Of a stretch of DNA of 64,000 nucleotides, positions 8,808 to 18,471 are shown piece after piece (the stretch's first letter is position 1; each line of letters starts with the position of its first letter). Source of the stretch: Fimbriimonadia bacterium (lineage in GTDB: Bacteria > Armatimonadota > Fimbriimonadia > Fimbriimonadales > Fimbriimonadaceae). Below the pieces are notes generated by a model. It did no database searches, was not told the DNA's origin, and saw only the letters and a program-made list of their open reading frames with translations. The position numbers were made by a program, and so were the translations under genes. The stretch is from NCBI GenBank assembly GCA_030427425.1, contig JAUICQ010000001.1, positions 172,665 to 236,664 on the forward strand, in the 5' to 3' direction.

Positions 8808-8855
8808 AATATATATCATTTTTAATAGAGAAATAAATAGTAAATGATATATATT
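8808..8855 (-). terminator. 14-bp inverted repeat between ruvB and the MerR-type gene
   Basis: AATATATATCATTT (8808-8821) and AAATGATATATATT (8842-8855) pair perfectly with a 20-base loop. It lies about 50 bases after the ruvB stop on the same strand and probably ends the ruvA-ruvB transcript. The wholly AT-rich stem makes it a weak classical terminator. Confidence 0.4.
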
Positions 8856-8906
8856 ACAGAAGAATTGAATAGTAATGTTTAACAAAAACGGGTATGTTTA
8901 TTCTAT

Positions 8907-9929
8907 TTAAAATAAATTACCTGGTTCAATTGATTCTTCAGAGATTTCTAAATGATTATAAGCGAGTTGAGTTGCACATCTACCTCTCGGTGTGCGTTGG
9001 ATGAGCCCCTGCTGTAAGAGATAAGGCTCTACTACATCTTCTAGTGTACCCGTATCTTCACCAGTACTGGCCGCAAGAGTATCCAAGCCGACTGGTCCAC
9101 CCTTATACTTCCCTATCAAAGTAGAGAGATACATGATATCTAATCTGTCTAAACCAAGGCAATCAACCTCTAATGCATTCAGTGCTCTATCTGCAAGTTC
9201 TGCAGTAATAGTATCCATATTAGCTACTTGGGCAAAATCTCTAATTCTTCTTAATAATCTATTTGCTATACGAGGAGTACCTCTTGCTCTACGAGCTAAC
9301 TCCCTGGATCCGCCAGAATCTATGCTATAACCCAGAATATCCGCCGATCGTTTTATAATTTCATCTAGGGCAGATGTTTCATAATACTGAAAATGGAGTA
9401 TTATACCGAACCTATCACGCAGCGGACCGGTAAGCAATCCTTGTCTAGTAGTGGCACCCACAATGGTGAACTTAGGAAGATCTATCCTTACCGATCGCGC
9501 GGCAGGACCCTTTCCTATCATGATATCCACTTTAGAATCTTCCATAGCCGGATAAAGAATCTCTTCAACAGTTCTATTGAGGCGATGTATCTCATCAATA
9601 AATAGTACTGAACCCGGTTCTAAATTAGTAAGAACCCCAACTAAATCGCCTGGACGTTCAATGGCGGGTCCGCTAGTGACATGAACCGTATTCTCCATCT
9701 CTAAGGCTACGATATTAGCCATAGTTGTTTTTCCCAATCCAGGAGGACCGTATAAAAGAGTATGATCTAGACTCTCTCCACGTTGCTGTGCAGCCTTAAG
9801 GAATACATCCAGATTCTCTTTTAACTTTTTCTGACCTATAAATTCGGATAGTTTGCGGGGTCTTAACGATAATTCAGCGCTCTCGTCACCAGGTTGTTTT
9901 GTTGTAGAAATATCTTCATTTTGCATCAT
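8907..9929 (-). CDS. ruvB: Holliday junction branch migration ATPase RuvB
   Basis: A 340-residue AAA+ motor that drives branch migration with RuvA. It shows the N-terminal [18 protein letters not shown] segment, Walker [13 protein letters not shown], Walker [10 protein letters not shown], sensor [11 protein letters not shown] and the RDRFG arginine-finger region, then the winged-helix C-terminus ending near RTPRGR. The start codon overlaps the ruvA stop by 4 bases, which is classic ruvAB translational coupling. No ruvC is present nearby. Confidence 0.97.
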   Translation of the reverse strand: MMQNEDISTTKQPGDESAELSLRPRKLSEFIGQKKLKENLDVFLKAAQQRGESLDHTLLYGPPGLGKTTMANIVALEMENTVHVTSGPAIERPGDLVGVLTNLEPGSVLFIDEIHRLNRTVEEILYPAMEDSKVDIMIGKGPAARSVRIDLPKFTIVGATTRQGLLTGPLRDRFGIILHFQYYETSALDEIIKRSADILGYSIDSGGSRELARRARGTPRIANRLLRRIRDFAQVANMDTITAELADRALNALEVDCLGLDRLDIMYLSTLIGKYKGGPVGLDTLAASTGEDTGTLEDVVEPYLLQQGLIQRTPRGRCATQLAYNHLEISEESIEPGNLF

Positions 9930-10537
9930 TTTCTCATCTCCTTAAGCGCAAGTTTAATCTGCTGCTGAATAGTAAGTTCATTAACATTTTCGATATTATC
10001 TTTTAATAATTGAGCAGCTTTTTCTGCTTCGCCTTTTTTATAGCCTAAACTAAGCAGAGCATCTATCAGGTAGTTATTCATTTCCACTACAGCCTTTCTT
10101 GGTGCATAACTCTCTATTAGCTGTTTACCAAATAACTCATCTAGCTTCCCTTTTAATTCAAGGATAATTCTTTCAGCTAACCTAACGCCTACCCCGGATA
10201 CTTCTTTTAGTTTTTTTGTATCCTGAGTAGTTATGGCATGTATGGTTAAATTATCTCCCAGCTCACCTATTATGGCCATTCCTAATTTGGGTCCGCAACC
10301 TTTAACTTCAATAAGTTTATCAAAAAGATCTTTAGATTTCCTATTTAGAAATCCGTATAGAGTAACACTATCTTCCCGGAATATTTGCCTAATGTATAGC
10401 TCTACTTCTTTATCTAAATCTACCTCTTCAGAACATATTCCCTCAGGAATATAAACTTCATAACCTACATCATGGACATCTAGTATCATGTAGGGCGGAT
10501 GGTATTCAGAAACAAATCCTTTTAATTTTGCAATCAT
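9926..10537 (-). CDS. ruvA: Holliday junction DNA helicase subunit RuvA
   Basis: A 203-residue protein with the OB-fold N-terminus ([20 protein letters not shown]), the helix-hairpin-helix pair ([13 protein letters not shown] and [16 protein letters not shown]) and a C-terminal RuvB-binding domain. The start is set at ATG 10537, because the codon before it is TTG and known RuvA proteins begin MIA or MIG. A small hairpin directly abuts this start codon. The gene is translationally coupled to ruvB. Confidence 0.95.
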   Translation of the reverse strand: MIAKLKGFVSEYHPPYMILDVHDVGYEVYIPEGICSEEVDLDKEVELYIRQIFREDSVTLYGFLNRKSKDLFDKLIEVKGCGPKLGMAIIGELGDNLTIHAITTQDTKKLKEVSGVGVRLAERIILELKGKLDELFGKQLIESYAPRKAVVEMNNYLIDALLSLGYKKGEAEKAAQLLKDNIENVNELTIQQQIKLALKEMRK

Positions 10538-10538
10538 C

Positions 10539-10561
10539 AACTATAAACATACCTTATAGTT
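10539..10561 (-). promoter_or_regulatory. Hairpin abutting the ruvA start codon
   Basis: On the - strand, AACTATAA and TTATAGTT pair over 8 bp with a 7-base loop, ending one base before the ATG. The purine-rich AAGG that could serve as ribosome binding site straddles stem and loop. It resembles, on a smaller scale, the start-site inverted repeats at cdaA, xerC and rmuC. Confidence 0.4.
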
Positions 10562-10617
10562 TTAACGCATGAAATATTCCAGAGCTAACAGAGTATTATA
10601 TTCGGAAGTATAATATA

Positions 10618-11211
10618 TTGAAGATGAGTAGCTTGAAGTTTGTGCATAATGCAATTGGAGTGGACGAGGCAGGAAGAGGCTGCTTGGCTGGTCCGGTAGT
10701 GGCAGCAGCTGTGCTGCTTGATGAGAATTATGATTGGAGTAGCTTAAACGATTCAAAAAAACTCTCAGAGAAAAGAAGGGATGAATTTTACTTGGAAATA
10801 GTGAATCATTCAAAATATAGTATTATTCAAAAATGTAATAAAGAGGTAGATTCTCTAAATATTCTTCAAGCAACTTTACTGGCTATGAGTGAAGCAATCC
10901 ATTCCCTAAGCTGTCCGGATGCACCTATCCTCATAGATGGAAATCAGGTGCCACCAAATATCAGAGCACCGTATGAATGCATCCCTGCTGGAGACGCAAA
11001 AATAATCAATATAGCTGCGGCTTCTATTTTAGCTAAAGTTACCAGGGATAAGCTTATGAAAGAGTATGCTTTGAAATTCCCTGAATACTCTTTTGAAAAA
11101 CATAAAGGTTATGGAACGAAAGATCATTTAGATGCCCTCAAACAATACGGTCCGTGTGATATTCACCGTTTTTCATATGCACCAGTAAAAAAATTAATTA
11201 GGTTGTATTAA
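10618..11211 (+). CDS. rnhB: Ribonuclease HII
   Basis: A protein of about 197 residues that removes RNA (including single ribonucleotides) from RNA-DNA hybrids. It contains the type 2 RNase H signature IGVDEAGRGCLAGPVV with catalytic Asp-Glu, IDGNQVPP with the third acidic residue and HKGYGTKDHLDAL near the C-terminus. The start is ambiguous. ATG at 10624 gives a conventional N-terminus, but GGAAG at 10604-10608 is better spaced for the TTG at 10618. It is divergent from ruvA. Confidence 0.95.
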   Translation: MKMSSLKFVHNAIGVDEAGRGCLAGPVVAAAVLLDENYDWSSLNDSKKLSEKRRDEFYLEIVNHSKYSIIQKCNKEVDSLNILQATLLAMSEAIHSLSCPDAPILIDGNQVPPNIRAPYECIPAGDAKIINIAAASILAKVTRDKLMKEYALKFPEYSFEKHKGYGTKDHLDALKQYGPCDIHRFSYAPVKKLIRLY

Positions 11212-11288
11212 ATCTAGTATTTACTACAAAAAACTTACTTTAGTTCTTCATAATAATAGATGTAGATCCACGAAATTGTTCCATCTTT

Positions 11289-13622
11289 ATGAAAGCATCC
11301 TCAAACAGAATTAATACTCTAACAACACTCTACTATTCAAGGGTAGATTTTGCATTTATAACAACTTTTTCCGAAGCAATGAAGGCCGCATTTATAGTAG
11401 GCCTCATCACTCACCTAGGAGGATCGGAATTCTGGATTAATCTATCAGTGGCTATCTCAAGTATCATAGGGATACTCCAAGTTCCTGGTACTTTTATTGC
11501 TAGAACACTTCCCTCTTATAAGCCATTTGTACTATACACTCAGGCAGCATGGAGATTGCTCCACATTCCTCTCATATTCCTTCCTTTTCTTCCTGTGCCT
11601 ACATATGGAAAATTATCACTCCTCGTCTTCTTTTTAGCAATAGCATCAGCAGGATATCAGATAAGCATGCCTGTGTTAAATGAATGGCTATCACAGATTG
11701 TGCCGCCTAGCTCCAGAGGATGGTTTTTTAGTAAAAGAAACTCTGTTGCTGCTGGTGTATCTGCATGCGTGGGTTTATTAGGTGGTTTATTAATAGACTA
11801 TTTTAAGAGTATAGGTCAGACCTCCCTCGGATACAGTGTTCTTTTTACAATTCTTATTTTAGCTGCATCATTGAGCCTTTTAAACTACAGAAAGATGTCC
11901 GATCACCCTAGAGAACGGATTGAGAAGTTCTATTTTAGAGACATGCTTAATGCATTCACCCTCCCTGTTCATGACTACCGATTGCGACAGTTCCTCTATT
12001 TCTCTATGGCATTTACTAGTGGCTTGTATTTTACTGGAAACCTATATACGGCTTACGGACTTAAATTACTCCACATGCCAATATCTTTCTTCCAAATTAC
12101 AGGCATGGCTCAAGGGCTAGGCTACATACTTAGTGCCAAAATGTGGGGATTCCTCGCAGATAAATATGGAAATAAACCCACTCTGGTTATCATCAGTATA
12201 GGATCATTTTTCACACCGCTCGGATGGTTTTTCTGCTATCCTGATAACTTAGTACATAACTTATCAGTACTCATTACTACTCACTTGCTAAGCGGTCTGT
12301 TCTGGTGCGGAGCTATAACTTGTCAATTAAACTTATTATTTGCTGTTAGCAACAAAGATAGACTCTCGGAAGCCATTACTGTTGGAATGTTTATCCAGGC
12401 ACTAGTTACTGGTTTAGCACCATTTACTGCCGGGATACTCATCGTTCAGCTAATGGAGCATTTGGATGTTACAACGTCTTACTATATAATTTTTGCAATC
12501 GGTATGTCTTTTAGGCTACTTGCAGCATATCTTGTTACTAGGGTTGATGAAGAAGGATCTATCCCTATAAAAGAAACTTTAAAACAACTAAAAAGCCTAT
12601 CTCCAAAAGGTTACAAAGCCTTCCGCGATCTAGCTAAAAGCAGTGATGTTAAGACCAGAGAGAAAGCAATCGCCAGCGTAGGCTTGTCACAACTTACGTT
12701 AGTTACAGACGTAGTAATAAAAGCATTAAAAGACCCCGCACCAAGAGTGCGTAGACAGGCTGCAGTTACATTAGGAAGATTGAATCAGCCAGACGGAACT
12801 AATGCCCTCATCGATATATTGCTTAACTATCCAGATTTAGTTGAAAACGAAACAGTGGAAGCCCTAGGGACTTTTGGAAACAAAACAGCTGTAGATTCTT
12901 TAATAGCATACTTAGAAAATCCGAAAACATCCCTTAGAAGATCGGCAGCTAAAGCATTAGGAAGAATCGGTGATCACCGTGCAGTTCCTTATTTATTGAA
13001 TATTACACAAGAATCATCAGATCCAGATTTGAAACGGTCGGTACTGCAATCTCTAAGAATATTAGAAGCTAGCGAAGGGTTACCATTAGTCACGGAATCT
13101 TTACATGATGAGGCTACTAGTGTTAGAATTGCTGCTGCAGAAGCCGTTTCAGAACTAGAGTTGTATGAGGCAGCACCTATGCTCAGAGAAGCCCTTATAA
13201 ATCACATAGACGAATCTTCCAGTGAAATTTGTTATGCACTAGGGTGCGTAGGCAAGATAGACGATATTCCTCTAATGCTGATAGTAGCTAAAAATACAAG
13301 CAATCCAGTCTCTAGGCGAAGGTGCATACTAGGTATAGCAAAACTTCTAAAATGTGAGTCTATATTCTATTCATTCTTATTGCTAGAGGGTATGGATAAA
13401 GATAGTACTATCTTAGACTTATTCGGCAATAAAATAAAAACAAGTAAGCGTCTTAAACAATCTTTAGATGCCTATTATGATGGAAACGAGACAGAAGCTC
13501 TAGACTTAGTATCACAGTATGCAAAGGATGAAATTATTAGTAATTTAGCAGATAATCCTATAGAAGATACATACCTTCTTGCTATTAGTTATCTATCTAA
13601 TAAATGGCACAAAAAGAAATAA
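11289..13622 (+). CDS. MFS transporter fused to C-terminal HEAT repeats
   Basis: A 777-residue protein in two parts. Residues about 10-420 hold roughly twelve hydrophobic segments with an MFS layout, including the cytoplasmic-loop motif MWGFLADKYGNKPTLV (motif A type, Asp-x-x-Gly-x-(K/R)). Residues about 430-700 are soluble and built of HEAT/PBS-lyase-type repeats (VIKALKDPAPRVRRQAAVTLGRL, LENPKTSLRRSAAKALGRIG, LHDEATSVRIAAAEAVSEL). The substrate is unknown. The HEAT part is likely a cytoplasmic protein-interaction platform. No partner gene adjoins it: rnhB is upstream and an unrelated secreted protein downstream. Confidence 0.88.
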   Translation: MKASSNRINTLTTLYYSRVDFAFITTFSEAMKAAFIVGLITHLGGSEFWINLSVAISSIIGILQVPGTFIARTLPSYKPFVLYTQAAWRLLHIPLIFLPFLPVPTYGKLSLLVFFLAIASAGYQISMPVLNEWLSQIVPPSSRGWFFSKRNSVAAGVSACVGLLGGLLIDYFKSIGQTSLGYSVLFTILILAASLSLLNYRKMSDHPRERIEKFYFRDMLNAFTLPVHDYRLRQFLYFSMAFTSGLYFTGNLYTAYGLKLLHMPISFFQITGMAQGLGYILSAKMWGFLADKYGNKPTLVIISIGSFFTPLGWFFCYPDNLVHNLSVLITTHLLSGLFWCGAITCQLNLLFAVSNKDRLSEAITVGMFIQALVTGLAPFTAGILIVQLMEHLDVTTSYYIIFAIGMSFRLLAAYLVTRVDEEGSIPIKETLKQLKSLSPKGYKAFRDLAKSSDVKTREKAIASVGLSQLTLVTDVVIKALKDPAPRVRRQAAVTLGRLNQPDGTNALIDILLNYPDLVENETVEALGTFGNKTAVDSLIAYLENPKTSLRRSAAKALGRIGDHRAVPYLLNITQESSDPDLKRSVLQSLRILEASEGLPLVTESLHDEATSVRIAAAEAVSELELYEAAPMLREALINHIDESSSEICYALGCVGKIDDIPLMLIVAKNTSNPVSRRRCILGIAKLLKCESIFYSFLLLEGMDKDSTILDLFGNKIKTSKRLKQSLDAYYDGNETEALDLVSQYAKDEIISNLADNPIEDTYLLAISYLSNKWHKKK

Positions 13623-13729
13623 TAAGAATACTATTTCCTAAACATAAGATGCTTGCATAATTATATCATTGCTAAAAAACAATATCAGCTTAGCAGCGGC
13701 AATATTCCGTTTTGTGCTATTTTGTTAAT

Positions 13730-14446
13730 ATGAGTAAGTTATTTAAAAATATATATATAATATCAATTTGTTTATCTGGCATAAGTAACGCATGTTTTTG
13801 CGCAGAGGCAGAAATCGGGTCTTCTAGCATGAAAGTTTATTTTAGTAGATTGCAGCAGGTTTTTAATAGCCAGCTTTCGGATATAGATGAAAACAATCCC
13901 ATAGATGCCACATTATTATCTTATCAACTTCTTAAAAACTATTTAGAAAAATGTATAGAAATAAAAAACGAAGGAATCAATGAAATGGAATTGCTTGATA
14001 TATTAAATGAGACTAATTGTAAATTAAATGAAATTACACAACTCTCAGAAGTAGTAAAGAATATCAATATTGCGCTTTTTAAAAAAACTGGTATTGGAAT
14101 TAAAACTTTTCCTGATAGCAATATATTTGATGTAGTATCTACAGCGTCTTCAGAATTAATTCATGGCATATTACATAGTGACGACATGCTGAAGTTGCTC
14201 AGAAATCCATATACAAAAATTCAACTAAAGCTGATTATAGATACAAGAAAAAAACGAGTTATTATTCCAAAACTTAACATTAATAAAAGGGCTCGGTCCG
14301 TTGCGGCTACTGCTCAAAATAATCGATCGGTTCGTGCCCGATTAGAAAGTTTATCAATAATAGATTTGCCTCAAAAACCTGTATTCATGGATGCTGAAAA
14401 TACCTCTGAATTAATACCAGCATCTATATCAAGCCCAGGTATATGA
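13730..14446 (+). CDS. Hypothetical secreted protein
   Basis: Not recognised. The ATG at 13730 is chosen over an in-frame TTG at 13712 because it gives a proper signal peptide: MSKLFKNIYIISICLSGISN, then ACFCAEAE, with a probable signal-peptidase site around residues 20-26. The mature part of about 215 residues is helix-prone and acidic in the middle, then has a short basic stretch (TRKKRVIIPKLNINKRARS). No domain was identified. It converges with tsaD. Confidence 0.6.
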   Translation: MSKLFKNIYIISICLSGISNACFCAEAEIGSSSMKVYFSRLQQVFNSQLSDIDENNPIDATLLSYQLLKNYLEKCIEIKNEGINEMELLDILNETNCKLNEITQLSEVVKNINIALFKKTGIGIKTFPDSNIFDVVSTASSELIHGILHSDDMLKLLRNPYTKIQLKLIIDTRKKRVIIPKLNINKRARSVAATAQNNRSVRARLESLSIIDLPQKPVFMDAENTSELIPASISSPGI

Positions 14447-14456
14447 ACGAGGAGGA

Positions 14457-15485
14457 TTAAATATTCATTAACGATTCATTAGCATAGGCATCAAGCGTAT
14501 AATCGGCACCCTCACCCTTCGCTAACCTGTACGATCCTGCAATCCCGATCATTGCAGCATTATCTGTACACAAAGAAAAATGAGGAATTGTTATTCCTAT
14601 GCTTTTTTTCTTACACTCCTCTCTCAGAATTTCTCTAAGACGAGTATTGGCTGCAACGCCACCTACAACAGTAACATGATTTACCTTCATTTCTTCACAT
14701 GCTAGTAATAACTTCTTAGAGAGAGTTTTCGCTACTACTTCCTGTATAGATGCCGCAGCATCTTTAATGTCAATATTAGATCCTTCTTTTTCTACAAGCC
14801 GGAGAACTGCTGTTTTTAATCCGCTAAAACTAAATGCGTATTTATCCCCCAATTTTGCTTCAGGAAGTCTATATCTAGCTTTATCTCCATTTACAGCGGC
14901 ATCTTGTAAACTCTTCCCACTAGGATACTCTAATTTTAGCAGTCTGGCAGCTTTATCCAATGCTTCCCCAGCCGCATCATCTAGCGTGCTTCCTAATATT
15001 TTATAATTTCCAGGCTCTTCAACATAGATAAGCTCTGTATGACCTCCCGATGCCACCAAGCATATATGTGGAAACGCTGGAAATACATCCTGATCTGAGA
15101 GTTTAGCCAGAGTACTAAGTACATGACCCTCGTGATGGTGTACACCTAGTATAGGAATCCCTAATGAGAGTTTTAGCGCTTTCGCAGCAGACACCCCAAT
15201 GCTAAGAGAGCCGATTAATCCTGGCCTGTTAGTTACTACACATGCACTGATATCATCCTTAGGTACATTAGTTGCTTCCAACGCTTCATCAATTACTGGC
15301 AGGATAGATAGCAAGTGTTCTCTTGCAGCCATTTCAGGCACAACTCCCCCCCATTTTTTGTGGAGATTACATTGTGAACTAATAATATTAGAAAGTATTC
15401 TATTTTCATCTAATATTGCAGCACAAGTATCATCACAACTTGTCTCTATAGCTAATAATTTTCCAGGATAAAAATCTATCTTCAT
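14457..15485 (-). CDS. tsaD: tRNA N6-threonylcarbamoyladenosine transferase TsaD
   Basis: A 342-residue member of the Kae1/TsaD family that installs t6A at position 37 of ANN-decoding tRNAs together with TsaB, TsaC and TsaE. Visible features are LLAIETSCDDTCAA at the N-terminus, the metal-binding pair H117 and H121 in HHHEGH, the VASGGHTELIYV phosphate loop, and SGLKTAVLR and VVGGVAANTRLR further on. None of the partner genes is in the window. Confidence 0.97.
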   Translation of the reverse strand: MKIDFYPGKLLAIETSCDDTCAAILDENRILSNIISSQCNLHKKWGGVVPEMAAREHLLSILPVIDEALEATNVPKDDISACVVTNRPGLIGSLSIGVSAAKALKLSLGIPILGVHHHEGHVLSTLAKLSDQDVFPAFPHICLVASGGHTELIYVEEPGNYKILGSTLDDAAGEALDKAARLLKLEYPSGKSLQDAAVNGDKARYRLPEAKLGDKYAFSFSGLKTAVLRLVEKEGSNIDIKDAAASIQEVVAKTLSKKLLLACEEMKVNHVTVVGGVAANTRLREILREECKKKSIGITIPHFSLCTDNAAMIGIAGSYRLAKGEGADYTLDAYANESLMNI

Positions 15486-15503
15486 TAATTTTATACAATG
15501 ATT

Positions 15504-16232
15504 CTAACTTATTTTGGAAATAACATCAATCCATCTAGCCCACACTTTATTCTGTTTCAGAAGCTCGCCAATAGCATCTGGATAATTTGGTCTCATAAAA
15601 TTTTTATGAGTCTGGAGACGCATCTCTTCCCTTTTGAAAAAATTACCACCATTTAACAATAACTTTTCTTTTAATTCATATGCCAATATGTTAAGCTTTA
15701 TACTCTGACTTCTAAATACATTTAAAACATTTTTTTTCGTTATTCTATCAGACGAGTTTAAGTATCTAACCTCTATGTTATCTCTATTTAAAAAAGTTCC
15801 TACTTTTGGAAACATTGTTAAGTAGGTATGATAGAAAGGGATCTCGAATATGGGCCCGTCATATATCTGGTTAACCATGAAGTTCGTAGCATCATGATCT
15901 ATATGCCCCTGTTCAAAGGCACCACACGCAATTCTATCAGGTTTAATATCTTGTATAATTTTATTAAAACTATCTTGAAGATTTGGAATATCTTCTAAAA
16001 TATAACCATCTCTACCGTCTAAGAAGAACAGATTCTCTTCAGGGACTCCTAATATTTTAGCTGCAAGGATCGATTCCTTTTTTCTTAAGTGAGTGTGGTG
16101 GGTCCAGCTTAGATAAACCTGGCAACCTTTGCTTGTTAATTGTTTAATCCAGGAAGCGATAAAAATTTCATCATCTGGATGTGTGAGGCAGAACAACCAC
16201 TTTAAATTAAGATTGTCGTCAAATGCAGTCAT
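15504..16232 (-). CDS. PIG-L/LmbE family deacetylase
   Basis: A 242-residue zinc-dependent amidohydrolase of the PIG-L family. The zinc site is visible as THPDDE near residues 17-22 and GHIDHDA near 110, which supply the His-Asp-Asp and His-x-x-His residues. Family members deacetylate N-acetylglucosamine-type sugars in glycolipids, mycothiol, bacillithiol or antibiotics. It lies 35 bases downstream of a GT9 glycosyltransferase on the same strand, so action on an envelope glycan is reasonable but unproved. Confidence 0.8.
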   Translation of the reverse strand: MTAFDDNLNLKWLFCLTHPDDEIFIASWIKQLTSKGCQVYLSWTHHTHLRKKESILAAKILGVPEENLFFLDGRDGYILEDIPNLQDSFNKIIQDIKPDRIACGAFEQGHIDHDATNFMVNQIYDGPIFEIPFYHTYLTMFPKVGTFLNRDNIEVRYLNSSDRITKKNVLNVFRSQSIKLNILAYELKEKLLLNGGNFFKREEMRLQTHKNFMRPNYPDAIGELLKQNKVWARWIDVISKIS

Positions 16233-16267
16233 GTTATATTTTCTTTCAATTTAAATATGTTAATATT

Positions 16268-17215
16268 TTAGCATATTCTAGTAAATATAACATCTAAAGC
16301 ATCAATGATAGCCTCTACAGGTATAAATTCTACTCCACGTTTATCGAATAAACATCTTGAAATCTGACCATATGGACAGCACACTTCCGGATTAGTGCTA
16401 CTATAGATGCTGATTGCAGGAACTTTCATGCTAGCAGCTAAGTGAACTAGAAGTCCGTCCATGCCAATGCAGGCATTACTTAACGAGACGAGAGCTACTA
16501 ATTGTTTCAAATTAATCTTACCAGCAAGAGAGTATACATTTAGTAGTTTATTATCTATGAGAGAATTATAAAAATACTCTAAGTAAGGGGTGTTTTTTCC
16601 AACCAGAATACATACGATTCCTCTATCCGCCAGCAACTGCATTAATTTTAAATATCTATACATTTCCCAGGAATCGTTTTCATATTCAGCTTCCGGGTTC
16701 AGAAGTACAAAATTATGTATAATCCCCATCCCATTTAATTTAGATCGTATAGAATTAATATCTTCATAAAGTGGCTGAATAGGAAATTCTGCTGCATGCA
16801 TTCTTCCACCAGCTGCTCTGGCAACATCTACATATCTATCCGTTACATGAGTGGAGCTGCTATCAGGAACTACTTTAGAAGAAAACAGTGTAGCGATACT
16901 AGCGGCGTTATAAACTGTAAAACTCCTGTTATACTGATACCTTCTTATAGCCAGTGAGGAAAGAAAATCGCCATCCAAATTTAGTACTAGATCGTATTTT
17001 TTTTTTGTATAGGATCTAAACTTTAGAAATCTACTTTTTCTTAGCAGTTGAATAGAATCAATTGCAGTATTACATTCTAAGATGCTTTCATATCTCGCAT
17101 GGGTCGCCCAGGTTATCTCTGCATCAGGGTATCCATTTCTAAGAGCTTGTGCAACAGGAAATGCTAATAATAAATCTCTTAAGTTTCTATATTTATAGAT
17201 AAGAATTTTTTCCAT
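16268..17215 (-). CDS. Glycosyltransferase family 9 (heptosyltransferase-like)
   Basis: A protein of about 315 residues resembling ADP-heptose:LPS heptosyltransferases. It opens MEKILIYKYRNLRDLLLAFP, matching the GT9 pattern in which R-x-x-x-GD is usual; here Arg replaces Gly before Asp. It has VLLNPEAEYENDSW at the start of the nucleotide-binding half and LSNACIGMDGLLVHLAASMKVPAISIYSSTNPEVCCPY, where GT9 enzymes have a DSGxxH-type motif. Earlier starts exist at 17248 (ATG) and 17266 (TTG). The chosen one fits the family N-terminus. It supports an LPS-like outer leaflet. Confidence 0.8.
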   Translation of the reverse strand: MEKILIYKYRNLRDLLLAFPVAQALRNGYPDAEITWATHARYESILECNTAIDSIQLLRKSRFLKFRSYTKKKYDLVLNLDGDFLSSLAIRRYQYNRSFTVYNAASIATLFSSKVVPDSSSTHVTDRYVDVARAAGGRMHAAEFPIQPLYEDINSIRSKLNGMGIIHNFVLLNPEAEYENDSWEMYRYLKLMQLLADRGIVCILVGKNTPYLEYFYNSLIDNKLLNVYSLAGKINLKQLVALVSLSNACIGMDGLLVHLAASMKVPAISIYSSTNPEVCCPYGQISRCLFDKRGVEFIPVEAIIDALDVIFTRIC

Positions 17216-17372
17216 ACTGGGTAGTACTGATATCCTTCTGGTATACATTAAAGGATACTTTATCAAGCCATTAAATCAGAACGTTTTCTCTACTTTATAA
17301 ATATTCTCAACTACTAAAGGTGTTGCAACATTACATCTTTCTATGCAAATATGTAACTAGGTACCAACTATT

Positions 17373-18458
17373 ATGAGTAACGTTACAAATAAAATAAAAT
17401 TCTTCACATTAGTGTGTATATTTGTAACTAGAGTAAATTGGACAGAAATTGATAGCAATGTTAACAATACAGAAATATATCCAGTTTATGCTCATAACGA
17501 ATGGATAAACAGATTGGGCTTATCCGATTTACTAGAGAATACAAAAAAAAATTCTGAAAGAACGCCCATATACTATACAACACAATCTGCATATGATAAA
17601 AAAAATATTATATTGAACAATCCCGCTAATGTTAGTTCCAGTAAGTTAATTTTTTTGATACAGAATAATCCAGAAATCAGAAGATCACCCCAAAAATTAG
17701 GCATCCTACGTAATATTAATTTTAATTTGGTAAAGATGCACACGCAATATGCATCTCTAAACAACAATTTTGATAACAACGAATTAGCTTTTCTAGAATA
17801 CAAGCCTATTGATAAAAGAACCATTGCTGCAACCGAGGTTTCACTAGCCCTAAACAATAGATGGAATTTAATTGGGGGATATTCTAATGTAGTAAAGGAA
17901 GAATCGGAAGATAGAGAAAATGGAGTTCTTGATATAAATAGTTGGTTTGGAGGACTAAAATATCATCGTAACTCATTCTCACTCCTTGCCGGGGTTCAGT
18001 ATAATGAGAATGGAACTATATATGATGATGATACAAATTCCATTATATCTGATGACAAAGTAAAATATGCCTTAGCAGGTTCTGCGCATTATACACTGAA
18101 TCCGTTTGTTAAGCTTTCTGCAACTGGTAGTGTAGCAACAAGTTCTATCAAAACGATAGAAGATAAGTTAACGTATCTTGCATCTGGTGAACTTTCCCTT
18201 GCTCCATCAGATAGTCTAACACTCTCCTTAATGTTACATACTAGCTTCGATAACAAAAAGAGAGATAAAGATAATTCAGAACTCACTAACTTGAAGTGGC
18301 AGAGTAGCCTACATGCAAAATATAAATTATCCCAGAATATTAACTTGCTGTTGGGAATGCAAAGAAAGGCTGATGAATTCCAAAAGTTATTCCCTTCTAC
18401 ATTTAAAGATATATCAGATAATTATCAACCTTTATTCCAGATTGTTATCAATCTATAA
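17373..18458 (+). CDS. Putative outer-membrane beta-barrel protein
   Basis: A 361-residue protein with no recognised family. The N-terminus has a short hydrophobic stretch (KFFTLVCIFVTRV) that could be a signal peptide. From about residue 150 to the end it alternates polar and apolar residues in repeated amphipathic strands with aromatic girdle-like residues (WNLIGGYSN, WFGGLKYHRN, FSLLAGVQYNENG, YALAGSAHYTLNPFVKLSATGSVA, LHAKYKLSQNINLLLGMQ), closing with LFQIVINL. That pattern is typical of a barrel of roughly 10-12 strands. It sits just before nth, 13 bases away. The start lies in the loop of a near-perfect small inverted repeat. Confidence 0.6.
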   Translation: MSNVTNKIKFFTLVCIFVTRVNWTEIDSNVNNTEIYPVYAHNEWINRLGLSDLLENTKKNSERTPIYYTTQSAYDKKNIILNNPANVSSSKLIFLIQNNPEIRRSPQKLGILRNINFNLVKMHTQYASLNNNFDNNELAFLEYKPIDKRTIAATEVSLALNNRWNLIGGYSNVVKEESEDRENGVLDINSWFGGLKYHRNSFSLLAGVQYNENGTIYDDDTNSIISDDKVKYALAGSAHYTLNPFVKLSATGSVATSSIKTIEDKLTYLASGELSLAPSDSLTLSLMLHTSFDNKKRDKDNSELTNLKWQSSLHAKYKLSQNINLLLGMQRKADEFQKLFPSTFKDISDNYQPLFQIVINL

Positions 18459-18471
18459 CCATTATTCTCAC

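Noticed and set aside
10562-10813. 83-codon open frame opposite the rnhB start
   Set aside because: It is antisense to the conserved RNase HII active-site region and has low-complexity Leu/Ser/Pro composition.
18313-18471. N-terminal extension of nth into the barrel gene
   Set aside because: The extra 53 residues overlap another gene out of frame and do not resemble endonuclease III.
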